From positions 1 through 53,690 of the forward strand of contig JAJFVA010000032.1 of the NCBI GenBank assembly GCA_021371995.1: a DNA stretch of 53,690 nt. Reading direction: 5' to 3'. The position numbers were made by a program, and so were the translations under genes. Below the pieces are notes generated by a model. It saw only the letters and a program-made list of their open reading frames with translations. It made no database searches and had not been told where the DNA came from. Positions 8,087 to 16,392 of this stretch are shown here, piece by piece (the first letter of the stretch is position 1; the number at the start of each line of letters is the position of its first letter). Source of the DNA: Methanoregulaceae archaeon (GTDB lineage Archaea; Halobacteriota; Methanomicrobia; Methanomicrobiales; Methanospirillaceae).

Positions 8087-8758
8087 TTATACAAACCCCA
8101 CCACAAGCCCCACGAAACCTGAGGTGAACGGCACCGTAGCACGGCTGAAACCCGCTTCCACCAGCATATCCCGGAACCAGGAGACCGTGGTGAACGTGGG
8201 CAGGTGCTTCTCCCGCTGTGCAATCATCCCCTGGACAACGGCTTCTGATGCCCCCCCATGTCTCATACCCCCAAACCAGATCTCTCTCTGCATCTCCTCC
8301 TCCCAGTCGTGCCTGGCGCGGTATACGTCCCCGCAGATGAACCGCCCGCCGGGCGAAAGCACCCGGGCAGCTCTTTGGGCAACCATGACCCGGTCCTCCT
8401 TTGGGACATGGTGGAGGCAGAGGGAGGTGACGATTGCATCGTAGAACCCTTCAGGCCATGCCTCCCTCAGATCCTGCGCTAAGAACCTGACTCCCTTTAA
8501 TTCTGACTGTTCCGATGCCAAGTTCAGCATTTCCGCTGAAAGGTCGATTCCAATGATCTCTGCGTCAGGATAAATCTCCCTAATCATCCTCGTGAGGATT
8601 CCGGTTCCGCAGCCCAGTTCGAGAACTTTCTTTGGATTTTTTGGCAGGTAATTGATGATGGTGGAGAGCAGGAGGGGCTGGCAGGGCACGATACTCCTTA
8701 TGAGATGGTCGTACTGTTCTGCATCCATGACCCCATGCACGTTGTGGGTTTTATCCAT
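8087..8758 (-). CDS. Class I SAM-dependent methyltransferase
   Basis: 223 residues. SAM-binding motif I is KVLELGCGTGILTRMI at about residues 44-59, with the acidic second-strand residue in IIGIDLSAEML (about 71-81) and a later motif YDAIVTSLCLHHVPKEDR (about 108-125). The family (Methyltransf_25/UbiE-like) transfers a methyl group to a small molecule or lipid; the substrate cannot be told from sequence. GGAG lies nine bases before the ATG. It is transcribed divergently from the FmdE-like gene, so the two share an AT-rich 136-base promoter region. Confidence 0.8.
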   Translation of the reverse strand: MDKTHNVHGVMDAEQYDHLIRSIVPCQPLLLSTIINYLPKNPKKVLELGCGTGILTRMIREIYPDAEIIGIDLSAEMLNLASEQSELKGVRFLAQDLREAWPEGFYDAIVTSLCLHHVPKEDRVMVAQRAARVLSPGGRFICGDVYRARHDWEEEMQREIWFGGMRHGGASEAVVQGMIAQREKHLPTFTTVSWFRDMLVEAGFSRATVPFTSGFVGLVVGFV

Positions 8759-8864
8759 TGTTCATCTACTCCAGGTATGGATATCCGGAAATTCTCCGGA
8801 TGCAGGTCCTGAAAATAGGTAGGAAACAATTTTATTTATTTCATACCAATTCTGAATCGTTAAT

Positions 8865-8873
8865 TATAAAATA
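8865..8873 (+). promoter_or_regulatory. TATA box of the FmdE/metal transporter operon
   Basis: TATAAAATA centred about 26 bases before the ATG at 8895 fits an archaeal promoter giving a leaderless transcript. No ribosome binding site precedes that ATG. Confidence 0.5.
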
Positions 8874-8894
8874 TTATTTTACAGATAATAGTGT

Positions 8895-9338
8895 ATGGAT
8901 GCTCACACCCATTCCCACTGTAAATATTATAATATTACTAACGACTTTTCGGTCGCCGAACTTGCCGCATTCCACGGGCACCTTGGACCCTATATCGTGC
9001 TCGGGTACCGGATCGGCAAGTACGTGCGGGGGAGCTTCTGCGATGATCCATTCCAGATGAAGGCCGAGGTCTACTGTTCCGGGACGCCTCCCCAGTCCTG
9101 CCTGGCAGATGGCGTCCAGCTGGGGAGCGGGTGCACACTCGGGAAGCGGAACATCGAGATCGTCCCTTCTGAGACCATCAACTGCGTGTTTAATGCTGAC
9201 GGGAAACGGGTCACCATCACCCCGCGCCCGTTCACCCTCCCGGCCCGGGACACGAACTATGAGGCAGCAATCGAGGCTGTGGCTGAGGAGATGTACTACC
9301 AGCAGGACGCTGAGCTCTTCGATGTCTCATATTGTTGA
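8895..9338 (+). CDS. FmdE-family protein, first gene of a metal transporter operon
   Basis: 147 residues. The N-terminus MDAHTHSHC is rich in His and Cys. The FmdE motif follows as AAFHGHLGPYIVLGYRIGKYV (about residues 24-44), then CSGTPPQSCLADGVQLGSGCTLGKRN (about 62-87) with several conserved Cys. FmdE proteins were named from formylmethanofuran dehydrogenase operons but also occur as metal-binding domains elsewhere. Here the gene is six bases from an ABC-transporter ATPase gene, which suggests a role in metal handling, for example a chaperone or sensor for the imported ion. It lacks the C-terminal zinc ribbon of some FmdE proteins. A 14-bp palindrome overlaps codons 10-14. Confidence 0.8.
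   Translation: MDAHTHSHCKYYNITNDFSVAELAAFHGHLGPYIVLGYRIGKYVRGSFCDDPFQMKAEVYCSGTPPQSCLADGVQLGSGCTLGKRNIEIVPSETINCVFNADGKRVTITPRPFTLPARDTNYEAAIEAVAEEMYYQQDAELFDVSYC
8923..8936. promoter_or_regulatory. 14-bp palindrome, candidate metal-regulator operator
   Basis: AATATTATAATATT is a perfect palindrome placed about 28-41 bases downstream of the expected transcription start, inside the first codons of the FmdE-like gene. AT-rich palindromes of this kind are operators of DtxR/MntR-like metal repressors. The codons (Lys, Tyr, Tyr, Asn, Ile) are AT-rich, so chance is possible. Confidence 0.35.
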
Positions 9339-9344
9339 GGAACC

Positions 9345-10094
9345 ATGGCTTCATCTGACCCGGTCATACTGCTTGAGAATGTCTACACCGCCTACGAAGG
9401 TGCGGACCGACCTACTCTGACGGACATCTCCCTCTCCGTTGGAAAAGGAGAGTTCGTGATAATCGGAGGCCCTAACGGGGCCGGGAAGACCACGCTGCTT
9501 GAAACCATCAACGGGATGCTCCCCCTCACCCATGGAAAGGCTGTCGTCTGCGGACATGACGTGCGGGGGAACGGGGTGGGTGTCCGGCGCCGGGTCGGGT
9601 ACCTCCTCCAGAACTTTGCCTTCGACCCGCTCACGCCGTTCACGGTCGAGGAAGTTGTCCTGATGGGTCGTTTCGGAACGATCGGTCTCTTCCGGAAACC
9701 CGGAAAGGAAGATCACGAAGCGGCGAAAAGAGCTCTGCAGCTGCTCGGGATCGAGGATCTCGCCAGCCGCCCCATTGGGCAGCTCTCCGGAGGACAGCAA
9801 CAGAAGGTGCTCCTCGCCCAGAGCCTGGCCCGCGACCCTGATGTCCTGCTGCTGGACGAGCCGTTCTCCAACCTTGACATGTTTGCCCGGGAGGCAATCA
9901 ATTGTCTCCTCTCCCGGCTGGTCGCATCCGGAATCGCCGTTATTATCGTCTCGCACGCTTTTGATGACCTCCCCGACTGCCGTGTCCGTGTCGTGGTGAT
10001 GCATGACGGCAGGATCTCCCTTGACCGGGAATGCCTCCCGGCAGATGTCGGCCTGCTTATCAGGAACGCCGGGAGCGCATCCCTCAATGCTTGA
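9345..10094 (+). CDS. Metal ABC transporter, ATP-binding protein (ZnuC/TroB-like)
   Basis: 249 residues with a full set of ABC motifs: Walker A GGPNGAGKTT (about residues 42-51), Q-loop LLQNF, signature LSGGQQQKV (about 145-153), Walker B VLLLDEPFSNLD (about 165-176) and switch His in IIVSHAFDD. It belongs to the family that powers uptake of Zn, Mn or Fe. It lies between the FmdE-like gene and the permease gene; its stop overlaps the permease start (ATGCTTGA), indicating translational coupling. Confidence 0.88.
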   Translation: MASSDPVILLENVYTAYEGADRPTLTDISLSVGKGEFVIIGGPNGAGKTTLLETINGMLPLTHGKAVVCGHDVRGNGVGVRRRVGYLLQNFAFDPLTPFTVEEVVLMGRFGTIGLFRKPGKEDHEAAKRALQLLGIEDLASRPIGQLSGGQQQKVLLAQSLARDPDVLLLDEPFSNLDMFAREAINCLLSRLVASGIAVIIVSHAFDDLPDCRVRVVVMHDGRISLDRECLPADVGLLIRNAGSASLNA

Positions 10095-10917
10095 GTTCAT
10101 CATCCAGAACAATATCGTCTGCCATGCGGTGGAGGCGATGCTCTTTGCCTCCATTGCCTGTGCCGTTCTTGGGGTCATCATTACCCAGGTGCAGATCTCC
10201 TCCATCGGTTTTACCATGGCCCATGCCGCCTTTGCCGGAGCGGCGGTGGGAATGTTCCTCTCGTTAAATGTTACCATCTGTGCGATCGTGGCCGGAGTCT
10301 GTGTTGCTTTCCTCATCGGCCCGCTGTCAGATAAGGCCCGTGTCTCTCCTGATACGGCGCTCGGGCTCCTTTTCGGGATCAGCATGGCCGTGGCCATCTT
10401 TTTTATCGCTTACATGCAGACGATTGGCCAGGGTTTCTCGGCAATGGGGCTCCTCTTCGGGGACGTGATCTCCCTGTACCGCGAGGAGATCTACCTCCTT
10501 GCAATCATCTGCGTCGTGTCGGTTGTCTTCGTTGTGGTTCTCTACAAGGAGATTACCGGGATCATCTTCAACAAGAGGATTGCAGAGTCGGTCGGCATCC
10601 AGGTGAAACCGGTATACTATGCCCTCCTCTTTGTCATCGCACTGACCGTAGCCCTCTGCCTCCCAATTATCGGGGGGCTTCTCATTTACGTCTGGCTGGT
10701 CACCCCGGCAGCCATCGCCCTCCAGTTCTGCTACCGTCTTTCAGCGATGTTTGTGGTCGCACCGATCGTGGCGGCTGCCATCAGCGTCTCCGGAGCACTT
10801 GCCGGCCTTGAGTATTCCCTCCCTGTCGCGCCCCTGACTGCCGTCCTCTTCTCGATCGTCTTCATTGCAGCGGTATTCCTCTCTCCGAAACGGCGGGTAA
10901 CATTTCGAAAATCTTAA
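10087..10917 (+). CDS. Metal ABC transporter permease (ZnuB/TroC family)
   Basis: 276 residues from the ATG at 10087, which overlaps the ATPase stop. About eight or nine hydrophobic segments are spread over the protein. The ABC-3 family pattern is visible in ISSIGFTMAHAAFAGAAVG near residues 37-55 and in PIIGGLLIYVWLVTPAAIA near 195-213. It forms the membrane channel for the divalent metal importer with the upstream ATPase and the downstream binding protein. A longer frame from 10003 overlaps the ATPase out of frame and is rejected as a start. Confidence 0.87.
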   Translation: MLEFIIQNNIVCHAVEAMLFASIACAVLGVIITQVQISSIGFTMAHAAFAGAAVGMFLSLNVTICAIVAGVCVAFLIGPLSDKARVSPDTALGLLFGISMAVAIFFIAYMQTIGQGFSAMGLLFGDVISLYREEIYLLAIICVVSVVFVVVLYKEITGIIFNKRIAESVGIQVKPVYYALLFVIALTVALCLPIIGGLLIYVWLVTPAAIALQFCYRLSAMFVVAPIVAAAISVSGALAGLEYSLPVAPLTAVLFSIVFIAAVFLSPKRRVTFRKS

Positions 10918-10942
10918 ACATTTTATCATAAAAAATATATTT

Positions 10943-11926
10943 ATGCAAAAATTTCGTGTGATCTTACCACTACTCCTTTTATTGCTTGTAATACCAGGGG
11001 TGAATGCGCTGAGTGTCGTTTCCACGACAACGGTGCTCTGGGACCCGGTCCAGTATATTGGCGGGGAGAAGGTTCAGGCGATCTATATCGCCGATCCCAC
11101 CATCTGCCCGCACATGCAGGCAGACATCATCCCGAACCGGATCCAGATGGAGAAGGATTTCATCCGTGATGCAGACCTCTTTATCGCTCACAACGGGTCG
11201 GTAGACCAGTCCTACGTGATGCCCTATGTTACGGACTTCATGGCTGCCAACAAGTACGGGAAGGTGGACTGGGTCACGCTGAAGAATCCCTCCATGACCT
11301 GGAATACCCCGTCGGGTGCAAAGAACCTCTCCCGGGAGGTGGCAGGATGGCTGGTCGCTGCAGATCCCGCGAACCAGAGTTATTATGAGGCGCGGCTGAC
11401 CGATTACCTTGTGCAAATCGATTCGGCCGATCTCACCCCGGCGGAGCGTTCTCTGATTGGCGGACAGGACGTGGTAGTGATGGTCTGGCAGCAGGACGCT
11501 GCCCAAAACTGGCTCGGGTTGAATGTCGTCACTATTTACGGTCCTGATTTCTATATGGGAGGGAAATACACCCCGGTAAAAATTGTGGATGATATCGGCA
11601 ATAATACCGATAACTACCGGAATGTCAGGTATGTCGTGGAAAATATGCAGTCAGGCGAGCTGGCAAAGGGCATGGAAGAGGCACTTCATGACAAGGGAAT
11701 CCCTGCAAAGAGGGTTATCTTCACCAACTTCCCAAAATCCATCCCCGGCGTTGACTCCCTTCCTGATGTCATCCGCTACAACAAGGCGCTCGTCACACCG
11801 GAACAGGCTACACCGGGAATGACAAACGCTGCACCAACTCCGACCGAAATCCCGCTCCCGGGAATACTTGTTCTGACCGGTATCCTGGGAGGCTCTTTCC
11901 TGGTCCTGCTCTGTCGCAGGCAATAG
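10943..11926 (+). CDS. Metal ABC transporter substrate-binding protein, membrane-anchored
   Basis: 327 residues. A signal peptide (residues 4-22, ending GVNA) leads into a TroA/ZnuA-like cluster-9 binding domain, with His ligands visible in TICPHMQADIIP (about residue 57) and LFIAHNGSVDQ (about residue 80). Where the third His of ZnuA usually occurs, this protein has VWQQDAAQNWLGL (about 178-190), Gln replacing His, so metal choice may differ. A C-terminal hydrophobic helix (PLPGILVLTGILGGSFLVLL) ends in CRRQ and anchors the protein, as is common in archaea lacking lipoprotein anchors. It lies 25 bases after the permease in the same operon. No clear Shine-Dalgarno is seen. Confidence 0.8.
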   Translation: MQKFRVILPLLLLLLVIPGVNALSVVSTTTVLWDPVQYIGGEKVQAIYIADPTICPHMQADIIPNRIQMEKDFIRDADLFIAHNGSVDQSYVMPYVTDFMAANKYGKVDWVTLKNPSMTWNTPSGAKNLSREVAGWLVAADPANQSYYEARLTDYLVQIDSADLTPAERSLIGGQDVVVMVWQQDAAQNWLGLNVVTIYGPDFYMGGKYTPVKIVDDIGNNTDNYRNVRYVVENMQSGELAKGMEEALHDKGIPAKRVIFTNFPKSIPGVDSLPDVIRYNKALVTPEQATPGMTNAAPTPTEIPLPGILVLTGILGGSFLVLLCRRQ

Positions 11927-12109
11927 GACTCCCTCTTTTTCTCCCGAATGTTATCGTAAAATTGTAGTAAGGATTGATAGGATTTTAATTACCCCTGTCC
12001 CCTTATGCTCCAACCAGACCGTCATCAAAAAAGATGGGTTACCCCGCTACCTGGATGCATCGATCCGCTCTGTCCTTGTAGTTCCCCCACCTTCGTTGAT
12101 GACCAACTG

Positions 12110-14557
12110 TCAGTGAGGTACCCATGCAAGGAAAAATGACGTGATCTCGATCCCGGTCTTTTTGGGTTTCACGACAATCTCCCCGATCTCCTTCGCCGCG
12201 TTCTCCCATTGGGACGTGATTGCCGCTGCTTCTTTCTCAAACTCTTCCTTAAGGTCACGAATTTCATCCGAGAGGGCACGGGCATTCTCTTCTGCCTCTC
12301 TTGCACTCATCCCGGCAGAACTGCTCTGGCGGTACTTGCTTGCGGCGGTCGACCCGGATCGGATACTTTTCCGTCCAAGGAGAACCCCGAGGACCGATTC
12401 CCCGGCCGAGAGCATCGCTTCCCGCTTCCGTGACTCGGCATCGGCATGTTTCCGGTCTACGGTCATCTCGGCCTTCCGAAGCCGGTCACCGAGCGTGTTG
12501 ATCTTCCCCTCGTAGCGTTTCCGGAGGGTATCCACATCCGCATCCCTCCGTTCCCGCGTGGCAAGGCGGACCCTGAGCAGGAACTCGTTCTCCGGTTCAC
12601 CTGGCTTTGAGATGAGTTTTACGACAGGACAGGAGTAGAGCTTCAGCTCCTGCGAATGAACGAGTGAGTTTGTAAGAGCCTGTTTTTCTGATGCAAATTT
12701 TTTCAGGGCGCGAATGGTCTCGGGTGTCACGGAATACCGGGCATCGGGAGACGGGGATGACGAGAGATCAGGTGGGGTTACGGGAGAGGGCAGGGCACTC
12801 TCCCATACTACGTCCCCCCCCGGTGAGAACGGTGCGAGCACGGAGAATCCTCTTTCAGAATCCTGCTCCAGCTTCGGGCTCGAGTAATGGATGCGGCCAG
12901 CGGCAAACACCGCCGGTTCGTACAGCACCGTCGCTCCCTGGACTTTCCCGGGCTTTGATCGAAGCACATCCAATTCTGCGGTCTCGCGGGTGACCCGCAC
13001 AGGGAGGTAACGCTGCGGGATCTCAGGGGGGAGGGCAGGGGGAAGTGCTGATGCCCCGGACGCAGGTTCTGCAGGAGCTACCTGCGGGACTGCCGCTGAT
13101 TGAGGCGTTCCTGATACTATTGCATCCGGTGTTCTGCCTTTCATCAGGACCCGGACCTGCTCACGGCTGAGCGGTCCCCGGAGGTAACTCATCGCCCACC
13201 GGGTCTGGAAGATGACCGGGGCGATCTCGTGCACGTTATGCAGGAGAAAGACGCGGTTATCCAGCGATGAGAGGGTATCGGAAAGCGTTGCCCGGGAGAA
13301 TGTGCTTCCCTGGACAGCCCCTTCAAGCCCGTCAAGAACCCGCTCGCGGTCCTGCACGGTCTGGAGCCTCCCGATGAACCAGGTACCGGTATTCGCGAGC
13401 CCCTTGTAATCGAGGTCGACCGGGTTCTGTGTCGTCAGCACCACGCCGAGACCAAACGCCCGTGCCTGTTTCAACAGGGTGAGCATCGGCTCCTTGCTCG
13501 GCGGGTTTGCAACAGGGGGGAAGAACCCGAAGATCTCATCCATGTAGAGAAGGGCACGGAGACTGGTCGTCCCGGTCTGGGACCGGACCCATGCAAGGAC
13601 CTGGTAGAGGAGGAGCGTGACAAAGAACATCCGCTCGTCCTCGTTCAGGTGTGCAATATAGAAGATCGAATGGCGTGGTTTTCCCTCTCTTGTGGAGAGA
13701 AATCCCGGGATATCCAGCGGCTGCCCGTTCATCCATGACTGGAATGCGGGAGCAGCGATGAGGTGATTCAGCCTCATCGCGAGGGGGAATCGCTCCTTTG
13801 CCGGGAAGAAGGTCTCGATATCAAACGCACCGACCTGTCTTAAGGGCGGGTTCTGGATCGCCTTGATCAGGCTGACCAGATCGAGATCTTTCCCGTTTCG
13901 CCAGAAGTGTTCGAAGAGTGAGGAGAGGAGGATATGCTCGCGGGAACTGAGCGGATCGGCATCCACTTTGATCAGGCCGAGGAGAGCCGTCACGGTCCCG
14001 GAGATCTTCTCCCTGAGCAGTTCGGCGTCGGTCTCCCAGCTGAGCGCTGGTACGGCAAAGGACTGGAGGACAGAGACCGGGATGCCGGCATCACTCCCGG
14101 GGGTATAGACCACGACATCCGCAGCGTCACGGAGGGTCCGGATCCGTGCCCCGTCCTGGCCCCAGGGAGTGAGTCCGTTCTTCCAGGATTCTGCCTGTTG
14201 TGCGGCATATCCTTCGGGGGTCATTCCCTTCCTTCGTGCGTCATCCGGGTTGATCCAGGGGAGAAAATCGGCCGGCGCGAGCTCGGGGAACATGAGCAGC
14301 CGGTTGGTGATATCCCCCTTGGGATCGATGATGATCGCGGGCACACCGTCGATTGCCGCTTCTTCGAGCAGGTCGACGCAGAGCCCGGTCTTGCCGCTCC
14401 CCGTCATCCCGATACAGACGGCATGGGTGGTAAGGTCGCGGGAATCGTACATCACGAGCCGGTCAAGCAGTTTTCGTTCTGCCAGGCTGTACTCTTTTCC
14501 CAGGTAGAATGCGCCCAGTCTCTCAAAGTCCATGGAAAACAAGTACTCTATGCTCAC
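12110..14557 (-). CDS. HerA/FtsK-like DUF87-type ATPase with coiled coil
   Basis: 815 residues. Walker A is GMTGSGKTG at about 50-58 and Walker B is LLYMDEIFGFF at about 340; a sensor-like TTQNPVDLDYKGL follows, as in HerA/VirB4-type ring ATPases. The middle has a Pro/Ser-rich linker (about 490-620). The C-terminal third has a long charged coiled coil (about 650-790, KRYEGKINTLGDRLRKAE onward) and ends in a hydrophobic strand. Such proteins pump DNA or move polypeptides, and bacterial relatives of about 800 residues are widely annotated only as ATP-binding proteins. No NurA nuclease or secretion gene is adjacent. The ATG at 14557 is kept as start, although an in-frame ATG at 14533 is possible. 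Confidence 0.8.
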   Translation of the reverse strand: MSIEYLFSMDFERLGAFYLGKEYSLAERKLLDRLVMYDSRDLTTHAVCIGMTGSGKTGLCVDLLEEAAIDGVPAIIIDPKGDITNRLLMFPELAPADFLPWINPDDARRKGMTPEGYAAQQAESWKNGLTPWGQDGARIRTLRDAADVVVYTPGSDAGIPVSVLQSFAVPALSWETDAELLREKISGTVTALLGLIKVDADPLSSREHILLSSLFEHFWRNGKDLDLVSLIKAIQNPPLRQVGAFDIETFFPAKERFPLAMRLNHLIAAPAFQSWMNGQPLDIPGFLSTREGKPRHSIFYIAHLNEDERMFFVTLLLYQVLAWVRSQTGTTSLRALLYMDEIFGFFPPVANPPSKEPMLTLLKQARAFGLGVVLTTQNPVDLDYKGLANTGTWFIGRLQTVQDRERVLDGLEGAVQGSTFSRATLSDTLSSLDNRVFLLHNVHEIAPVIFQTRWAMSYLRGPLSREQVRVLMKGRTPDAIVSGTPQSAAVPQVAPAEPASGASALPPALPPEIPQRYLPVRVTRETAELDVLRSKPGKVQGATVLYEPAVFAAGRIHYSSPKLEQDSERGFSVLAPFSPGGDVVWESALPSPVTPPDLSSSPSPDARYSVTPETIRALKKFASEKQALTNSLVHSQELKLYSCPVVKLISKPGEPENEFLLRVRLATRERRDADVDTLRKRYEGKINTLGDRLRKAEMTVDRKHADAESRKREAMLSAGESVLGVLLGRKSIRSGSTAASKYRQSSSAGMSAREAEENARALSDEIRDLKEEFEKEAAAITSQWENAAKEIGEIVVKPKKTGIEITSFFLAWVPH

Positions 14558-14593
14558 CGGGTGTTATAAAAAGGAATCGCCCTGCATTCCCCA

Positions 14594-16144
14594 CTACAGG
14601 TGACGGATCATCGCCCCTGTGTTGTCGGCACGGGTCCGGATGATGGTTGCCTTCTGATCCCCAAGGCTATTCCTCGCTGCAGCCTCCAGCCCGGCCAGTC
14701 CCGAATCGGTGATCGCATACACCGCAGGGCCAAAGGAGCTCATCCCTGCACAGGCAGCACCTGCGTCACGGAGATGCGATCCGAGAGACCGGATCCCGGG
14801 AGACTGGCGTTCCCGCTCGATACGCTTGAACCCGATCTCCTGGATCCGGTTGACGGCGGCACCAAAGAGATCGAGGTCGTGCTCCACAACGCCGGGTAGG
14901 AGCCGCATGACAACTTCATGGCAGATCTCCCTGACCTCTCCGATCGGGACCGGGCAGGACTCACGGAAAATATCCTGCTCATCTCTCCCGCTCACCCGGG
15001 TTCCGGGTTCAGGGATTACGAGGAGGATCTCCCAGTCTTCCGGGAAGTCATGCCTTGTAGTGACCTGCGCCGGCCGGATCCCCCCGGACGCCGATGACGG
15101 CCGGTACTCCTGTTTTTCCCTGTCTGGTCCGAAACTGTGGCCGCCGTCGATGATCAGCCCCCCGGATTCGAAGGCTGCCGTACCTATCCCCGATGTTCCC
15201 CCCCTCCCTATTAAAACGGCAAAGTCCCGGACAGGGACTGGCATACCGTAGAGCTCACCGATCGCACAGGCTACGGAGAGGGAGAGTGCGGTGCCGGAAC
15301 CAAGGCCGACATGTCCGGGAGGTTCTGCCCTGATGGTAATCCTTGCACCTCCTGTAATACCAAGTGAGGAGAGCACCTTATGAACCGTATCTCCTGCCCG
15401 CCGGGCTGATTGGGTATCCCCTCCTGCAATGATACAATCACTCGCCCTCTCTGCCGTGATGACCGTCCGGGGAAGAGAGAGGGCGATCCCGATCCCGCCG
15501 TCAATCCTTCCCAGGGCTCCGTTCAGGTCGATGAGGCCAAGGTGGAGACGGGAGGGAGCACTCACGAGAACCCCTGATCCTGCGCAGAATGAGCTTCCCG
15601 GGAATACCTCTTCGATCGAGATGAACGGTTTTCCCTGCCGGATGATACGGTATTTCCTGAAAAGCAGGGGATCTTTTTCGGGAACTCCGAATATACGGCT
15701 CATGGCTCTGTCAGACGCCCGCACCCCCATGTCGGAAATCTCCCGCCGGGATTCGATCGAATGCTTCGCGAGGATCCTCCCGATCGGGATATCGGCCCGC
15801 ATGAGGTCTGATTTGAACCCGGGTTCAAGTCTTTCAAGAGGGGTATCGGAGACTGCAAAGATCAGCACTGCTCCGGTCCGGCTGTTCTTCAGCTCCACCA
15901 CCCTGTGGTTGACCTCACTGCCAGCCCTGATATCCAGCTCTGATGCGGTGTTCGCATCGGCGGGCACCACCTCCTGGGAGAGCGTGGTGATTGTCACCTC
16001 TTCTCCTTCGATCGCTTCAAGAAGGGAGGTAACCGATCCATCGGTGGAGAGAAGGATTTTCTGGAGGGTTGAGAGCGTACCCTGCTCTTTCTCAATGGCT
16101 TGAAAGGATACTGGCATATGACCGGTTCCGGATAACAGCTTCAC
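14594..16144 (-). CDS. mptG: Fused chorismate-lyase-like / beta-RFAP synthase (methanopterin)
   Basis: 516 residues in two parts. Residues 1 to about 190 resemble the DUF98/UbiC-like fold of archaeal chorismate lyase (4-hydroxybenzoate synthase; MJ0807-type), with the core HRVVELKNSRTGAVLIFA. Residues from about 192 form a GHMP-type beta-ribofuranosylbenzene 5'-phosphate synthase (SAPSRLHLGLIDL, and PPGHVGLGSGTALSLSVACA near 280-300). The two activities are consecutive: chorismate to 4-hydroxybenzoate, then coupling to PRPP to make the arene-ribose arm of methanopterin. The fusion implies channelling between the steps. The start ATG at 16144 lies 36 codons before the UbiC-like core. The fused state is seen in the sequence; the reaction order is from known pathways. 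Confidence 0.82.
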   Translation of the reverse strand: MKLLSGTGHMPVSFQAIEKEQGTLSTLQKILLSTDGSVTSLLEAIEGEEVTITTLSQEVVPADANTASELDIRAGSEVNHRVVELKNSRTGAVLIFAVSDTPLERLEPGFKSDLMRADIPIGRILAKHSIESRREISDMGVRASDRAMSRIFGVPEKDPLLFRKYRIIRQGKPFISIEEVFPGSSFCAGSGVLVSAPSRLHLGLIDLNGALGRIDGGIGIALSLPRTVITAERASDCIIAGGDTQSARRAGDTVHKVLSSLGITGGARITIRAEPPGHVGLGSGTALSLSVACAIGELYGMPVPVRDFAVLIGRGGTSGIGTAAFESGGLIIDGGHSFGPDREKQEYRPSSASGGIRPAQVTTRHDFPEDWEILLVIPEPGTRVSGRDEQDIFRESCPVPIGEVREICHEVVMRLLPGVVEHDLDLFGAAVNRIQEIGFKRIERERQSPGIRSLGSHLRDAGAACAGMSSFGPAVYAITDSGLAGLEAAARNSLGDQKATIIRTRADNTGAMIRHL

Positions 16145-16392
16145 CGTTTCTCTGCAGGCATAATAAGGTGATTGTGGCAGAAGAATGTCGTGAAGGAACT
16201 GCCAATAAGATTTTCGCCATGCTTTCCTGACTCGGGCAGACCTGGGAAAAAGGGTTTAAATAATGAGGATTATAGGAGATTTCACGGGCTTAGCCTGGTT
16301 TTTCAGAAAACCCGTGATGCATTGCCATAGAACTGCAATCAGCAGCAATCTGTCTGACTGACCTGACAGATACTACACCAGAGTGGTGACAA

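Noticed and set aside
9351-10397. 348-codon minus-strand frame across the ABC genes
   Set aside because: Antisense shadow of two well-recognised transporter genes.
15429-16103. 224-codon plus-strand frame
   Set aside because: Shadow of the fused methanopterin enzyme; Ser/Arg-rich and without motifs.
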